Source of the DNA: Sphingomonas sp. PP-CE-3G-477
GTDB taxonomy: Bacteria; Pseudomonadota; Alphaproteobacteria; Sphingomonadales; Sphingomonadaceae
Direction of reading: 5' to 3'
Assembly: GCF_003050745.1 (NCBI RefSeq)
Contig: NZ_QAOF01000006.1
Coordinates: 1-64,000 of the forward strand
DNA: 64,000 nucleotides
The first letter of the stretch is position 1, and each line of letters opens with the position of its first letter. The position numbers and the translations under genes were made by a program. The notes under the pieces are model-generated. The model saw only the letters and a program-made list of their open reading frames with translations. It was not told the origin of the DNA and ran no database searches. Shown piece after piece: positions 53,401 to 62,094 of the stretch.

Positions 53401-54729
53401 GAGCCCCGTCACGCGACGCGCGCGCGCCTTGATCGGTACGAGGATACGGTCCGAGTTCACGCGTGCGAGACCCTCGGCGTAGAGGTTCTCGACGCCCATG
53501 TCGCCGAACGCGATCGTTGCCGCGCGAACCTTGTAGTCGACCGTCGGCGTCGCGAACGCGCCGTCGAGGACGACGCGTGCCGTGACATCACGACCGCGCA
53601 GGTTCGGCAGGATTGCGCCCGGGGTCAGCAGCTTCGCGTTGACCGCGAAATTGCCGAAACGGCTGTTGGCGAGATCGATCAGACCACCGGCGTCGACCGC
53701 GAGCGCGTCCGACTTCAGCGTCATCCGCGTATCGGCCTTGCGGTCGTTGAGCGTGGTGTCGATCGCGACGTCGAGCTGCGGCGCGGTCAGGCGCTCGACC
53801 GGACCTTCGAGATACAGGCCGGGCCGCGTCGAACCGCGCACTTCGATATGACCGTTCTTCGCGGTCAGCCCGAGATTGGCGAGTTGCCCGCTGCCGAGCG
53901 TTGCGACCGCGCGCCCCTGCCACGAGGCCCAGCTGCCGCGACCATCGACGGTCGCGGTCAACGGTGCCTTGAACGACCCCATCGTCGACACGACGCCGCC
54001 GACCGGTGCGGTCAGCTTCAAATTGACGTTGAGCTTGTTCTGCTCGGGCACCGCGTCGAGCTTGAGCACGAGGCGGTCGCCACCGGCGATGCCAGGGCCG
54101 GTCAGCGCGGTCGCGTTGGTGGTCAGCTGCGCGCGCTTGTCGGCGATGTGCACCGCGCCGTCGACCTTGACGATATGCGTCTGGCCGGTGACCGGCTTGG
54201 CGATCAGGAAGCGATCAATCACGAGTCGGTTCACGTCGATGTCGAGATCGGGGAGCAGCGGCGCGTTCGGATCGGTCGGCGTCGCGTTGAGCACCGGGCG
54301 GCGCTGCAACGTGACCAGCGGCGTGGTCAGCGAGCGCACGTCGACATGGTTCTTGGCGAACGCGAACGGACGCCAGTCGACGGCAAGCTTCGGGCTGGTC
54401 AGGAACACGCCCTTGGGATCGGACACGCGCACGTCGCTGAGCGTCATCGCGCCGTAGATCGAGCCGTCGATCCGGCCGACCTTGATGTTCAGCCCCGATG
54501 CGGTCGTGTAGCCGCCGATCTGGTCGGCGACGAGGCGCCTGCCCGGATCGGTGTTGATCCCGAACAACACGATCAGGACGAGCGCGACGAGGCCGACGAC
54601 GAGGATCGCCAGCCATTTCAGGATGCGCTGCCACAGGGGGCGCCGTTCTACGATCACCGTTTCGGTCTGCTCGAACTGGTCCCGCTCAGCAGGGCCCTGT
54701 TCAACAGGTGGAGTGCCGTTTTCGGCCAT
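50461..54729 (-). CDS. tamB: Translocation and assembly module protein TamB
   Basis: 1422-aa AsmA-like/TamB protein spanning the periplasm. N-terminal membrane helix (about 35-58), then a long beta-taco of repeated short strands, and C-terminal DUF490 region with GTYSFSGKRFEVNKGQIRF, DPDINIQATTTTSDITVVI and TPVLPQDEVLSRLLFG. TamB works with TamA in outer-membrane protein assembly and lipid transport between membranes. The start overlaps the tamA stop (TGATG), as expected for a functional pair. Confidence 0.95.
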   Translation of the reverse strand: MAENGTPPVEQGPAERDQFEQTETVIVERRPLWQRILKWLAILVVGLVALVLIVLFGINTDPGRRLVADQIGGYTTASGLNIKVGRIDGSIYGAMTLSDVRVSDPKGVFLTSPKLAVDWRPFAFAKNHVDVRSLTTPLVTLQRRPVLNATPTDPNAPLLPDLDIDVNRLVIDRFLIAKPVTGQTHIVKVDGAVHIADKRAQLTTNATALTGPGIAGGDRLVLKLDAVPEQNKLNVNLKLTAPVGGVVSTMGSFKAPLTATVDGRGSWASWQGRAVATLGSGQLANLGLTAKNGHIEVRGSTRPGLYLEGPVERLTAPQLDVAIDTTLNDRKADTRMTLKSDALAVDAGGLIDLANSRFGNFAVNAKLLTPGAILPNLRGRDVTARVVLDGAFATPTVDYKVRAATIAFGDMGVENLYAEGLARVNSDRILVPIKARARRVTGLNAAVGGLATNVAIDGDFAISGVNVLSDNLKIRSDKIDATAVVVANMATGRYTGALKGRINNYRVDGIGIVNLTTDAKLVPGPKGGFGITGRVVAQTSQIFNEGARSFLGGNAIVRSDVGYSPEGIVTFRNLQMNAPQFRVTSGEGRFDPATGAVLVNADAYSTAYGPLSARVTGSATAPVVVLRAPRPGVGVGLVNLNARIVGRGGAYAVTASGGTNYGPFTADVLVKPGAQLAVDVRRVVFAGIVGSGRIVQTAAGPFVGALQFAGQGLSGNVRLANQGGYQRADVAARANGAKIPGMVDFTIGRAIVNATAVMTPTPQIVADAQVADMRYGAIVLSAARAKVNYVGGNGTAQALLTGSNGVPFRLAVNAKLSPNNYLVAAQGQANGIDFRTVNPARVQAVKGEYRLSPTRIDFGGAGGGSARLAGSYGRGTNAQVRLDRLDLSTLSALVPNLGIGGKATGSLDFSQANSAALPTADARVTVTNFTRSGLAAVSDPVDIVFAGTLGGEGATGRALVRRGTSVIGRMVANLRPLPAGNGSWSTRLMAAPLSGGIRYNGPSAVLFSFAAIPNQQLSGPIAVAADFSGRLAAPQLNGVVRADNLTYDNETYGTRLSQMRIAGRFSNTDLQLTQLTAKAGDGTVQAQGTIGFAADSGFPIDIRATLNNAQLAKSDAISATTTGTVHLTNGRNGGLIQGDLQIPEARYQIIRQGQAEVPELTGVRRKSDIRTPVSTDRSDVPAIGKFKLDLRVRAPNQLFVSGMGLESEWEMDMHIGGTSAAPIVTGGMDVVRGTYSFSGKRFEVNKGQIRFRGGALTDPDINIQATTTTSDITVVINVTGTGQKPQIAFTSTPVLPQDEVLSRLLFGSSPANLSATEAIQLASALNSLRGSGGGGLNPLGKLRSATGFDRLRVLGADQATGRGTSLAAGKYITKNIYVEIVTDAKGFTSTQLEIALTKALSLLSAAGSSGGQSASVKYTKDY

Positions 54730-56939
54730 CAGAATGCCTGCCCGATCGAGATATAGAGGGCGATCTTGCCGTCGCCCTCGCGTGGGTTCAGCGGCGTCGC
54801 GACATCGAAACGCATCGGGCCGAAGCTGGTATAGAAGCGCCCGCCGATGCCCGCGCCGTAGCGCAGGGACGACAGGTTCGGGGTGCTGCTCTCATAGCTG
54901 TTGCCGGCGTCGATGAACGGCACGATGCCGAAATCGCCAAACCGGTAGCGGGCCTCGAGCGCGAATTCGTTGAGCGAGCGCCCGCCGACCGGATCGCCGT
55001 TGGGATCGAACGGCCCGAGGCGCTGATAGCCATAGCCGCGCACCGATCCGCCGCCGCCGCCGTAATAGCGCCGCGATGGGGCGAGGTCGTCGCGGGAGAC
55101 GCCCTGGATAGAGCCGGCCTTGGCGCGGCCGGCGATGACGATGCTGCTGGAGACGGGGTAGTAGAACGTCCCCTCGATCATCGTCCGGATGTACGGCTTG
55201 ACCGAGCCCTGGACCGAGGTCTCGGGGCTGAGGTTGAGCGTCAGGCGATAGCCCTTGGTCGGATTGAGCAGGCTGTCCGAGCGATCGAACTTCACCTGGC
55301 CCGGCAGCGCGACGATACCGTAGGTCCGGCGGACGTTCCTGCCCTGCCCGAAATCATAGACGCTCTCGTTCGTGCCGACGAGTTCGCCACCATAATAATA
55401 GGTCAGCGGCTTCTGCCAGATCGGCGTGGAATCGTAGCTCCAGCGGACGCCGACGCTGGTCGTGAACGCGTCATAGGCGTCGTAATTCGAATGGTTCGCG
55501 CCCGCGGTCAGGCTGAACGTGCGATCGCGGCGGCCTGCGTTGGCGCGGCGGAACGTGCCCGACACGCCCTGCTCCTGCGTACCGGCGATCACCGATCCGA
55601 TCAGCGCGCCCTCGTACGGAAACAGGTTGCGGTGCTGCCACGTACCCTCCGCGCGGAAGCCCTGCCCAGTCGAGAACCCGACATTGCCGCCGAGCGAGCG
55701 CGGCTTGCCCTCGCTCTGGCGGACCAGCAGGTCGACCTGCTCGGTGCCGTCGGGGTTGATCGTCCCGGTGCGGACCGGCTCGACCGACACCGTCGAGAAC
55801 AGCGACGTCGCGACCAGCGCATCGCGCAGGTCGTCGGTCATCCGGTTGTCGTAGAGTTCGCCCGACTTGAACCGCGGGAACAGGTTCAGATGCTCCAGGT
55901 TGAAGACCGGATCGCCCTCGGTGCGAAGCTGCCCGAACGACGAGCGCGGGCCGGTATCGACGGGCAGCGTGTACGCGCCGGTCGGAGTCTGATCGTCGAG
56001 CAGGATATCGCGCTCGCCGACCTTGACGAACGGATAACCCTGCTGCGGCAGCGTCAGGCTGACATTCGCCTCCGCGCCCTGGATCCGCGCGGCCTCGATC
56101 GGATCGCCGACCTTCAGCGGCAATTGCGTACGGACGAGATCGGGGGGCGTCGTCGCGTCCGCCTTCACGGTGATCGACGACAGCGAATAGAGCCGGCCGG
56201 GTTGCGCGCTGACGGTCGCCTTCAGCCGCGTGGGCTTGGTCTGGTCGGCGTCGGGGATCGTCTCGATCGTCGAGATCGCGGTCGCATCGTAATAGCCGAG
56301 CGACTTCAGCAGCCGCACCGCCAGCGCCTCGTCCTCACGCGCACGCGCTGCGACCTGCGTGGCGTTCGCCGCCTTGCCCTTGCCCTCGGCGAGCGCGGAC
56401 AGCGCCTTGTATTCACCCTCGAGCCCGTCGCCCGCCTTGTCGAGACCCTTGGTCGCGGTCTCGTAGCGGATGTCGGGCGCGTCCTTGTCCTTGATATCCG
56501 CCGCGGTCTGGAGCGGGGTCGTGTCGAAGCTCGACAGCGGCGTCAGCGGTTGCGCGAGTTGCGGATCGCTCGGGCCGGTCGGCGGCAGGACGTCGCCGGC
56601 CAGCGTCGTGGCGGGGGTCGTCGCGGTAGCAGGCATCGCCGGTGTCTGGGCGGGTGTTTGCGTCGACGTAGCAGGCAGCGGCGCCATCGCCTCCAACGGC
56701 GCATTCAGGTCACCGCTTAACGGCGGCAACGCGCCGTCGAACTCGGCGTCCGGCACGATCGGAGCGTCGGAACGCGGATCGTTCGACCGCGGCTGATCGC
56801 TTGGCTTGGGCGCGTCGGGGCCCTTGGCCGGGGCGGTGCCCGGCTTCACCAACTGCGCGGAACCGACGCCCGCGAATCCCGTTGTCGACGCTACCAACGC
56901 CAGAGCGAGCCAATAATGCCGGCTGTTAGAAGCTGTCAC
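54729..56939 (-). CDS. tamA: Outer-membrane assembly factor TamA (Omp85 family)
   Basis: 736 aa. Signal peptide with LALALVASTTGFAGVGSAQ, then a Pro/Ala/Thr-rich linker (about 35-120) longer than usual, POTRA domains (about 150-370) and an Omp85 barrel with the L6 loop motif SVRGYGYQRLGPFD and a terminal Phe. GTG at 56939 is chosen because AAAGGGG lies 5-6 nt upstream and it sits at the signal peptide. Partner of the overlapping tamB. Confidence 0.94.
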   Translation of the reverse strand: MTASNSRHYWLALALVASTTGFAGVGSAQLVKPGTAPAKGPDAPKPSDQPRSNDPRSDAPIVPDAEFDGALPPLSGDLNAPLEAMAPLPATSTQTPAQTPAMPATATTPATTLAGDVLPPTGPSDPQLAQPLTPLSSFDTTPLQTAADIKDKDAPDIRYETATKGLDKAGDGLEGEYKALSALAEGKGKAANATQVAARAREDEALAVRLLKSLGYYDATAISTIETIPDADQTKPTRLKATVSAQPGRLYSLSSITVKADATTPPDLVRTQLPLKVGDPIEAARIQGAEANVSLTLPQQGYPFVKVGERDILLDDQTPTGAYTLPVDTGPRSSFGQLRTEGDPVFNLEHLNLFPRFKSGELYDNRMTDDLRDALVATSLFSTVSVEPVRTGTINPDGTEQVDLLVRQSEGKPRSLGGNVGFSTGQGFRAEGTWQHRNLFPYEGALIGSVIAGTQEQGVSGTFRRANAGRRDRTFSLTAGANHSNYDAYDAFTTSVGVRWSYDSTPIWQKPLTYYYGGELVGTNESVYDFGQGRNVRRTYGIVALPGQVKFDRSDSLLNPTKGYRLTLNLSPETSVQGSVKPYIRTMIEGTFYYPVSSSIVIAGRAKAGSIQGVSRDDLAPSRRYYGGGGGSVRGYGYQRLGPFDPNGDPVGGRSLNEFALEARYRFGDFGIVPFIDAGNSYESSTPNLSSLRYGAGIGGRFYTSFGPMRFDVATPLNPREGDGKIALYISIGQAF

Positions 56940-57033
56940 ACGATCCCCTTTACAGGCAGCGATCGTGCTCGATTCACCCCCATCTTCGTCCACGTAACGC
57001 ACATAGGACGGCTTGGTTTCACAAAAATTAACC

Positions 57034-57480
57034 TCAGACACAGCCGATTAGGCCACCGACCGGCATGACGACGGTATCGCGGCCGGGGCGGTCGATCCGT
57101 AGCGTCGCGGACGTCACAGTAGCGCCCGCCGAGATGTCGGCGCGCACCGCGACCGCCATGTCGAGCGTCGCGGTCACGTCGCCGCCGCGGTATTGCGTGA
57201 CGCCGCCAAAGCCGAAACCGATCGTGGGCGACTGCGTCGTCATCGCGTAGTCGTTGGTCTTGCCGTCGATCGCTAAGCGGACCTGCGCGGGGTCGGCCGT
57301 GGCCATCGCAACGAGCTGCCGGCCGGCATCCATGCTCCAGAGATACGCGGCGCATCCCTTGGCGGGGAGCTTCTGCGTGCCGATCGCGCCGAGGGGACCC
57401 GGACCCGGATTCGTCCCCGGATTGGCCGCAGCCGACGGCGTCGCCGCTTGCAGCGCGAGCATAAGAGCGAGCGATATCAT
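57034..57480 (-). CDS. Hypothetical secreted protein
   Basis: 148 aa. A short signal-like N-terminus (MISLALMLALQAATPSAAA) precedes a beta-rich domain with two Cys (KGCAAYLW near 43 and a final GLIGCV) that could form a disulfide. No recognised family. It overlaps the prepilin peptidase stop by ATGA (57477-57480), so it is co-translated, and it lies 94 nt before tamA on the same strand. A periplasmic role is inferred. Confidence 0.8.
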   Translation of the reverse strand: MISLALMLALQAATPSAAANPGTNPGPGPLGAIGTQKLPAKGCAAYLWSMDAGRQLVAMATADPAQVRLAIDGKTNDYAMTTQSPTIGFGFGGVTQYRGGDVTATLDMAVAVRADISAGATVTSATLRIDRPGRDTVVMPVGGLIGCV

Positions 57481-58232
57481 GGCGTCAGGCCTATCATGAA
57501 CAGCCACGCAGGATAAGCCGCGATCGCCAGCAACGCGCCGAACGGAAGCGCAGTATCCGCCGCCATGCTGCGTCCCTTGATGTGTGCGGCGAGGACGACG
57601 CCGAGTCCGATCATGCTCGCGATCAGCAGGACGGCGGGCAACATCTGCCACCCGAGCCACAGCCCGATCGCGCCGAACAGCTTGGGATCGCCGCCCCCCA
57701 TGCCGTCGCGTCCGCGTATGCGTCTGTAGCCGAACGCGACCAGCCACAGCGTGCAGAACCCGGCGAGCCCGCCGATCAATCGATCGGGCAGCGGCGGGTC
57801 GATATCGAACGCGGCGCCGACGAGCCCGGTCGCAGCCAGCAGGATCGTCAGTCGATCGGGCAGCCAGAATGCGACGAGGTCGAGGCTCGCCAACGCCAGC
57901 AACAGCCATCCGAACACCGCGCCTGCAACGCCTACCGGTCCCGGCGCAACGAGCCCCGCAGCCAAGCCGATCGCCAACCCCGCCAACTCGATCCGCCAAT
58001 GAACCGGACTGATCGCAACGCTGCACCCTTTGCACCGGCCGCGCAGGACGAGCGCGCTCACCAGCGGTACCAGCTCGACCGCGCGGAGCGTCCGCCCGCA
58101 GCCATCGCACGCCGATCGCCCCTGCATCACCGATCGCCCGTCGGGCCAGCGCATCACCAGCGCCGCGACGAAGCTGCCGATGATCGCGCCGAGCACCCCC
58201 AGCAGCACCGCCCAGAACGCAGCCTCAGACAC
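57477..58232 (-). CDS. pilD: Prepilin peptidase (type IV leader peptidase, A24)
   Basis: 251 aa and polytopic. N-terminal domain with the zinc-binding set CDGCG and CKGC as in bifunctional prepilin peptidase/methyltransferases. Catalytic aspartates in LASLDLVAFWLPD and GMGGGDPKLFGA (GXGD). It cleaves prepilin-like leaders for type II secretion or type IV pili, but no pilin or gsp genes are adjacent, so its substrates lie elsewhere. Overlaps neighbours on both sides. Confidence 0.93.
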   Translation of the reverse strand: MSEAAFWAVLLGVLGAIIGSFVAALVMRWPDGRSVMQGRSACDGCGRTLRAVELVPLVSALVLRGRCKGCSVAISPVHWRIELAGLAIGLAAGLVAPGPVGVAGAVFGWLLLALASLDLVAFWLPDRLTILLAATGLVGAAFDIDPPLPDRLIGGLAGFCTLWLVAFGYRRIRGRDGMGGGDPKLFGAIGLWLGWQMLPAVLLIASMIGLGVVLAAHIKGRSMAADTALPFGALLAIAAYPAWLFMIGLTP

Positions 58233-58476
58233 CCGTTTTCCGCACCAGGTAGCGATACACGCCGAGGAGGTTGATCCCGAACAACACGATGTTCTGCGTG
58301 CCCAGCGCCCAGTCTCCGGTCAAGGCCGCACCGCTCAGCCACGCGATCGACGAGGCAACGAACAGCACGAACCCCCACCCCGTCACGCGCCGCCCGAAGT
58401 CGAGCGACACCATGAACGCGGCGATGACGCCGGATGCTGCGGCGGACCATTTGAGCGTCGTGATGAGTGTTTCCAT
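58225..58476 (-). CDS. Small membrane protein, 83 aa
   Basis: 83 aa with two or three hydrophobic segments (about 10-28, 35-52 and 60-75): METLITTLKWSAAASGVIAA at the N-terminus and VLFGINLLGVYRYLVRKTGV at the end. No recognised family. The 3' end overlaps the prepilin peptidase start by 8 nt. ATG at 58476 fits better than an upstream start because it begins the membrane domain. Confidence 0.78.
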   Translation of the reverse strand: METLITTLKWSAAASGVIAAFMVSLDFGRRVTGWGFVLFVASSIAWLSGAALTGDWALGTQNIVLFGINLLGVYRYLVRKTGV

Positions 58477-58547
58477 CGGACCGGTGTATGCGCTTCCGCG
58501 CCGCCCGATACTGAGCGAGGTCAACACGCGGCGTATGGTGGCAGCGG

Positions 58548-59003
58548 CTAGAACTTCAGCGTGTAATAGCGCGAGAACGGCGTGTCCTCATACGTGCCGA
58601 ACGGCTCGCAGGCGACGAACCCTGCTTGTTCATAGAGCGACCGCGCCGGCGCATAGACCGCGGTGCTGCCGGTCTCCAGACTGACGCGACCATAGCCCCG
58701 CGAGCGTGCCTCGGCGATCAGGTGATCGAGCATCGTGCGACCGACACCGCGGCGGAGCCGATCGGGGGACGTCCGCATCGACTTCAGTTCGCCGTGGTCA
58801 GGATCGAGCTGCTTCAGCGCGCCGATCCCGGCGAGGACATCGTCGTCCCAGCACGACCACAGGGTAACCGCCGGATCGCGCAAACCGCTCATGTCGAGCG
58901 CGAAGACGCTGTCAGGCGGCGAGTTCGCATAGGCCTCCCGGAGATGCAGCGCGATCAATGCGACGACATCGGGATTATCCAGCGTCTCTCGAACGATCCG
59001 CAT
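58548..59003 (-). CDS. GNAT-family N-acetyltransferase
   Basis: 151 aa. Acetyl-CoA loop RLRRGVGRTMLDHLIAEA (Q/R-x-x-G-x-G type, about 85), followed by YGRVSLETGSTAVYAPARSLYEQAGF and CEPFGTYEDTPFSRYYTL, matching PanZ/YitI-like small GNATs. The acceptor is unknown. ATG at 59003 has GGAGGT 7 nt upstream, a strong site that fixes the start. Confidence 0.93.
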   Translation of the reverse strand: MRIVRETLDNPDVVALIALHLREAYANSPPDSVFALDMSGLRDPAVTLWSCWDDDVLAGIGALKQLDPDHGELKSMRTSPDRLRRGVGRTMLDHLIAEARSRGYGRVSLETGSTAVYAPARSLYEQAGFVACEPFGTYEDTPFSRYYTLKF

Positions 59004-59026
59004 AGTCTCGACCTCCGCGTTCAAGT

Positions 59027-59521
59027 TCAGGGCAGCATCTCGCCGGCTTCCACGCCCCACAGCCCGCCAATCTGCACGAACCCCGCCTGCCCCTTCACGT
59101 CCATGCGGCACCAGCCACTGCCGCACTGGCTCAACCGCCCGACCACGCCTGGAGCGGCTCGCCACAGCAAGCGGCTGCCGGCATTGGGCTTCTCGCGAAG
59201 TTCGACGGGGTCAGCGCCGTGCACGATCGCGGTGCGCGTGCCGCTCAGCAGGTTCGCCTGCATCCAGCCTTCGGTGCCGTCCGGATCGGCGATCTTGCGC
59301 CATTCCTTGTAGATCGCGACCACCTTGATGGGGAGATCCTGGCGCTGATACAGCCAGCTCGCCGGATAGGTCCGCGCAGGGCCGGTCCGCATCCGCGCGC
59401 GCGATGCCGAGATCGACGCGTAATAGGGCAGCGTGCGCTTCGTCGCGTCGGCAGCCGCCACCGGGTCGGGCACCAGCGCGGTGGCAACGAAAACGGAAAG
59501 CGCGGCGGCGAGAATGCGCAT
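59027..59521 (-). CDS. Secreted SH3-domain protein
   Basis: About 164 aa. Signal peptide ILAAALSVFVATALVPDPVAAA, then two bacterial SH3 (SH3b) repeats: SRARMRTGPARTYPASWLY with WRKIADPDGTEGWMQANLL, and VELREKPNAGSRLLWRAAPG with GSGWCRMDVKGQAGFV. SH3b domains bind peptidoglycan or peptides, so a periplasmic cell-wall role is likely. ATG at 59521 has AGGA 7 nt upstream, better than the ATG at 59527. 23 nt from the GNAT start. Confidence 0.9.
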   Translation of the reverse strand: MRILAAALSVFVATALVPDPVAAADATKRTLPYYASISASRARMRTGPARTYPASWLYQRQDLPIKVVAIYKEWRKIADPDGTEGWMQANLLSGTRTAIVHGADPVELREKPNAGSRLLWRAAPGVVGRLSQCGSGWCRMDVKGQAGFVQIGGLWGVEAGEMLP

Positions 59522-59642
59522 GGTCATGTCCTAACTGGCGAACCGAACTCCTATCGCGACGAACCGCTTTCCTCAACCGAAGTTGCGGCCCCGACGGTGA
59601 CGGGACGTTGACGGGCACGAGCGGCTTCGCCAAGCCATCCGC

Positions 59643-60641
59643 ATGACCGACACACGCCGCTGTCCGAACCCGAAGGTCGTCGTCACTCGCGAGCTGGCCG
59701 ATACGCTCATGGACCGGATGGAGGCGCTGTTCGACACGCAGAACAACCGCGCCGATGTGAAGCTCGACCGCGACCAGCTCGCCGCGGCGATGGCCGATTG
59801 CGACGTGTTCGTGCCGACCGTGACCGACGACATCGACGCAGCGCTGATCGCCGGTGCGGGCGACCGGCTGAAGCTGATCGCCAACTACGGCGCGGGCGTG
59901 AACCATATCGACCTGAAGGCGGCGCGCGCACGCGGCATCATCGTCACCAATACGCCGGGGGTGCTCACCGAGGACACCGCGGACATGACGATGGCGCTGA
60001 TCCTGTCGGTCCCGCGGCGCCTGGCCGAAGGCGAGAAGCTGGTGCGGTCGGGGCAGTGGAACGGCTGGAGCCCGGGCGGGATGCTCGGCCACCGGATCGG
60101 CGGCAAGGCGCTCGGGATCGTCGGGATGGGTCGGATCGGCCAGGCGGTCGCGCTCAGGGCGCGCGCGTTCGGGCTGACGATCCATTATCATAACCGCACC
60201 CGCCTCCCCGCGGTCCGCGAGGCGCAACTCGCCGCCACCTTCCATGCATCGCTCGACGACATGCTCGGGGCGGTCGACATCGTCACGATCCACACGCCCT
60301 TGAACGCCGACAGCCTCGACCTGATCGACGCCCGGCGGATCGGCCTGATGCAGCCGCACGTGTACCTCATCAACGCCGCGCGTGGCGGGATCGTCGACGA
60401 GGGTGCGCTGGTCGACGCGCTGGAGGCGGGCAAGCTCGCGGGCGCAGGTCTCGACGTCTGGGCGCACGAGCCGGCGATCGATCCGCGGCTGCTCGCGCTG
60501 CCCAACGTCGTGATGCTGCCGCACATGGGCTCCGCGACGCTCGAAGGGCGGATGGCGTCAGGCGAGCGCGTCATCCAGAATATCCGGATGTGGGCGGATG
60601 GCCATCGCCCGCCGGATCAGGTGCTCGACGGCTGGATCTGA
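59643..60641 (+). CDS. D-isomer-specific 2-hydroxyacid dehydrogenase
   Basis: 332 aa. NAD-binding loop LGIVGMGRIGQAVALRA (about 155), catalytic Arg in INAARGGIVDEGAL, Glu in VWAHEPAIDP and His in MLPHMGSAT. IANYGAGVNHIDL and VLTEDTADM are typical of glyoxylate/hydroxypyruvate reductase-like members. It reduces 2-keto acids to D-2-hydroxy acids. Start ATG has no strong ribosome binding site. Divergent from the SH3 gene across 115 nt. Confidence 0.93.
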   Translation: MTDTRRCPNPKVVVTRELADTLMDRMEALFDTQNNRADVKLDRDQLAAAMADCDVFVPTVTDDIDAALIAGAGDRLKLIANYGAGVNHIDLKAARARGIIVTNTPGVLTEDTADMTMALILSVPRRLAEGEKLVRSGQWNGWSPGGMLGHRIGGKALGIVGMGRIGQAVALRARAFGLTIHYHNRTRLPAVREAQLAATFHASLDDMLGAVDIVTIHTPLNADSLDLIDARRIGLMQPHVYLINAARGGIVDEGALVDALEAGKLAGAGLDVWAHEPAIDPRLLALPNVVMLPHMGSATLEGRMASGERVIQNIRMWADGHRPPDQVLDGWI

Positions 60642-60671
60642 GCCCACCGATACGATCTGCATCAATATTTC

Positions 60672-60696
60672 GGAACCGATGCCGCGATGCAGCATT
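60672..60696 (+). promoter_or_regulatory. Candidate EcfG-type promoter before the glycine-zipper lipoprotein
   Basis: GGAAC (60672-60676) is followed after 16 nt by CATT (60693-60696), one base off the EcfG -10 CGTT. The predicted start near 60703 leaves a leader of about 30 nt to the ATG with AGGAG. Geometry is good, but the motif is short. Confidence 0.4.
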
Positions 60697-60731
60697 TGTT
60701 GGATACCCCCGGAGAGACAGGAGTATCCAAG

Positions 60732-60923
60732 ATGAAGAAGTTTGCCGTTTCCGCCCTGCTGGTCGCATCCGCCGTGTCGATGAGCGCATGCTCGACGCTC
60801 AAGGGCGCGGGCATCGGTGCAGCCGGTGGCGCAGGCGTCGCCGCCGCGACTGGTGGTAGCGTCGAGAAGGGTGCAGCCGTTGGTGGTGCCGGTGGCGCCG
60901 TCGTCGGCACCGTCGCCGACTGA
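60732..60923 (+). CDS. Small glycine-zipper lipoprotein
   Basis: 63 aa. MKKFAVSALLVASAVSMSAC ends in a lipobox (MSAC), giving a lipid-modified Cys, then a glycine-zipper repeat (GAGIGAAGGAGVAAATGG and GAAVGGAGGAVVG) able to insert as a hairpin in a membrane. Similar small lipoproteins respond to envelope or osmotic stress. AGGAG lies about 9 nt before the ATG. A strong hairpin terminator follows. Confidence 0.88.
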   Translation: MKKFAVSALLVASAVSMSACSTLKGAGIGAAGGAGVAAATGGSVEKGAAVGGAGGAVVGTVAD

Positions 60924-60948
60924 TACGTTACCCCGCAACATGAACGAT

Positions 60949-60968
60949 CCTCCCCCGCCAGGGGGAGG
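60949..60968. terminator. Strong GC hairpin terminator
   Basis: CCTCCCCC (60949-60956) and GGGGGAGG (60961-60968) pair perfectly around GCCA, followed by GTTAAA. It lies between the glycine-zipper gene and a converging gene and probably ends both. Confidence 0.65.
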
Positions 60969-60984
60969 GTTAAACCGAACGCCC

Positions 60985-61278
60985 TTAAACCGCGCGCATC
61001 CAGTGGGTTCGCGCTACCGTTCCGGTCAGGACCTTCGACCCGAACGCCTTGATGATCTTCGCCGCATCCGCGCTGTTCATCAGCACGACGCGTGTTCCGC
61101 CCGATGGCAGTGTCTCGATCGCACTGATGATCGCGCCATGCTTCTTGCACATCGCCACGACCTGAGGCTGTTCGACGCTGACATTGACCGCGCGCGAGAT
61201 CGGCACGACCGTGTCCGTACCCGTCGTCACGATGCGGACTCTGAGGTCACGAAGGCAGAATAGATCGTCATGCGGCAT
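60985..61278 (-). CDS. Hypothetical protein, 97 aa
   Basis: 97 aa, no recognised family: RVRIVTTGTDTVVPISRAVNV, then VAMCKKHGAIISAIETLPSGGTRVVLMNSADAAKIIKAFGSK. It reads as a small alpha/beta domain. ATG at 61278 with GGGA just upstream is used; an ATG 24 nt further up is possible. Evidence is mainly codon pattern and the neighbouring gene ends. Confidence 0.6.
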   Translation of the reverse strand: MPHDDLFCLRDLRVRIVTTGTDTVVPISRAVNVSVEQPQVVAMCKKHGAIISAIETLPSGGTRVVLMNSADAAKIIKAFGSKVLTGTVARTHWMRAV

Positions 61279-61396
61279 TCCCGGCTCGGAGCGGGAGCGC
61301 AAAGCATCTCTCAGTCGCAGCCTGCCCGTACGAAGCGCCCCGATGGCTCATCTATGCGCGCTATCGCCCCGAACGGCAATGGCGCTGCGTGCCCCG

Positions 61397-62035
61397 CTAT
61401 GCTCGCACGCGCAGCAAAGCTAGGCCGAACCCGACGAAGATCGCCCCCGTCACGCGGTCGAACGCGCGCCGCAACGCCGGGCGCGTAAGATACCGCGCGA
61501 GCGTTCGACCACCGGCTGCATACATGCCGTACCAGAAGCTCTCGACCACCGCGAAGGTCACCACGAGTATCGCGAACTGGGGCGCCTGCGGTGACGCGCG
61601 GTCGACGAACTGCGGTAGGAACGCGGCGGCGAACAACAGCAGCTTCGGATTGCTGATCCCGATCACGAACCCGCCGCGGAACAGGCGCCACGCCGACACG
61701 GAAGGAGGGAGCGCCACCGGCGACGTATCATCACCGACATCGATCGGAGCCCCCGCCCCGCGCCACGCCTTGATGCCGAGGAATATGAGGTACGCGACGC
61801 CGGCATAGCGCAGCGCGTCGAACACTCTCGGCCAAGCCGCGAGCAGCGCGGATACGCCCGCCGCGGACGCCGCCAGCACGAGCACCAGCGCGGTCAGGCA
61901 CCCCACCATCGCCGCGACGCTACGCCGCGCGCCAAAGGCGATGCTGCGTGTCATGACGTGCAGCATGTTGGGTCCGGGCGTTCCGCATAAAAGGAACACC
62001 GCGACCACGAACAACCACCAGGCGTGTAGCGTCAT
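61397..62035 (-). CDS. LysE/RhtB-family amino acid exporter
   Basis: 212 aa with about six membrane segments. FLLCGTPGPNMLHVMTRSIAFG (family motif GPGPNxL near residue 20) and GFVIGISNPKLLLFAAAFLPQFV (NPK motif about 125) identify the RhtB/LysE superfamily, which exports amino acids such as homoserine, threonine or cysteine. AGGAG lies 6-7 nt before the ATG. A REPIN-like repeat lies upstream. Confidence 0.93.
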   Translation of the reverse strand: MTLHAWWLFVVAVFLLCGTPGPNMLHVMTRSIAFGARRSVAAMVGCLTALVLVLAASAAGVSALLAAWPRVFDALRYAGVAYLIFLGIKAWRGAGAPIDVGDDTSPVALPPSVSAWRLFRGGFVIGISNPKLLLFAAAFLPQFVDRASPQAPQFAILVVTFAVVESFWYGMYAAGGRTLARYLTRPALRRAFDRVTGAIFVGFGLALLRVRA

Positions 62036-62094
62036 TTACGGCTCCTGTTGTTCACGGGGCGGTTCGGGCGGTTCCCGTGTGTCCATCCGCCCCC

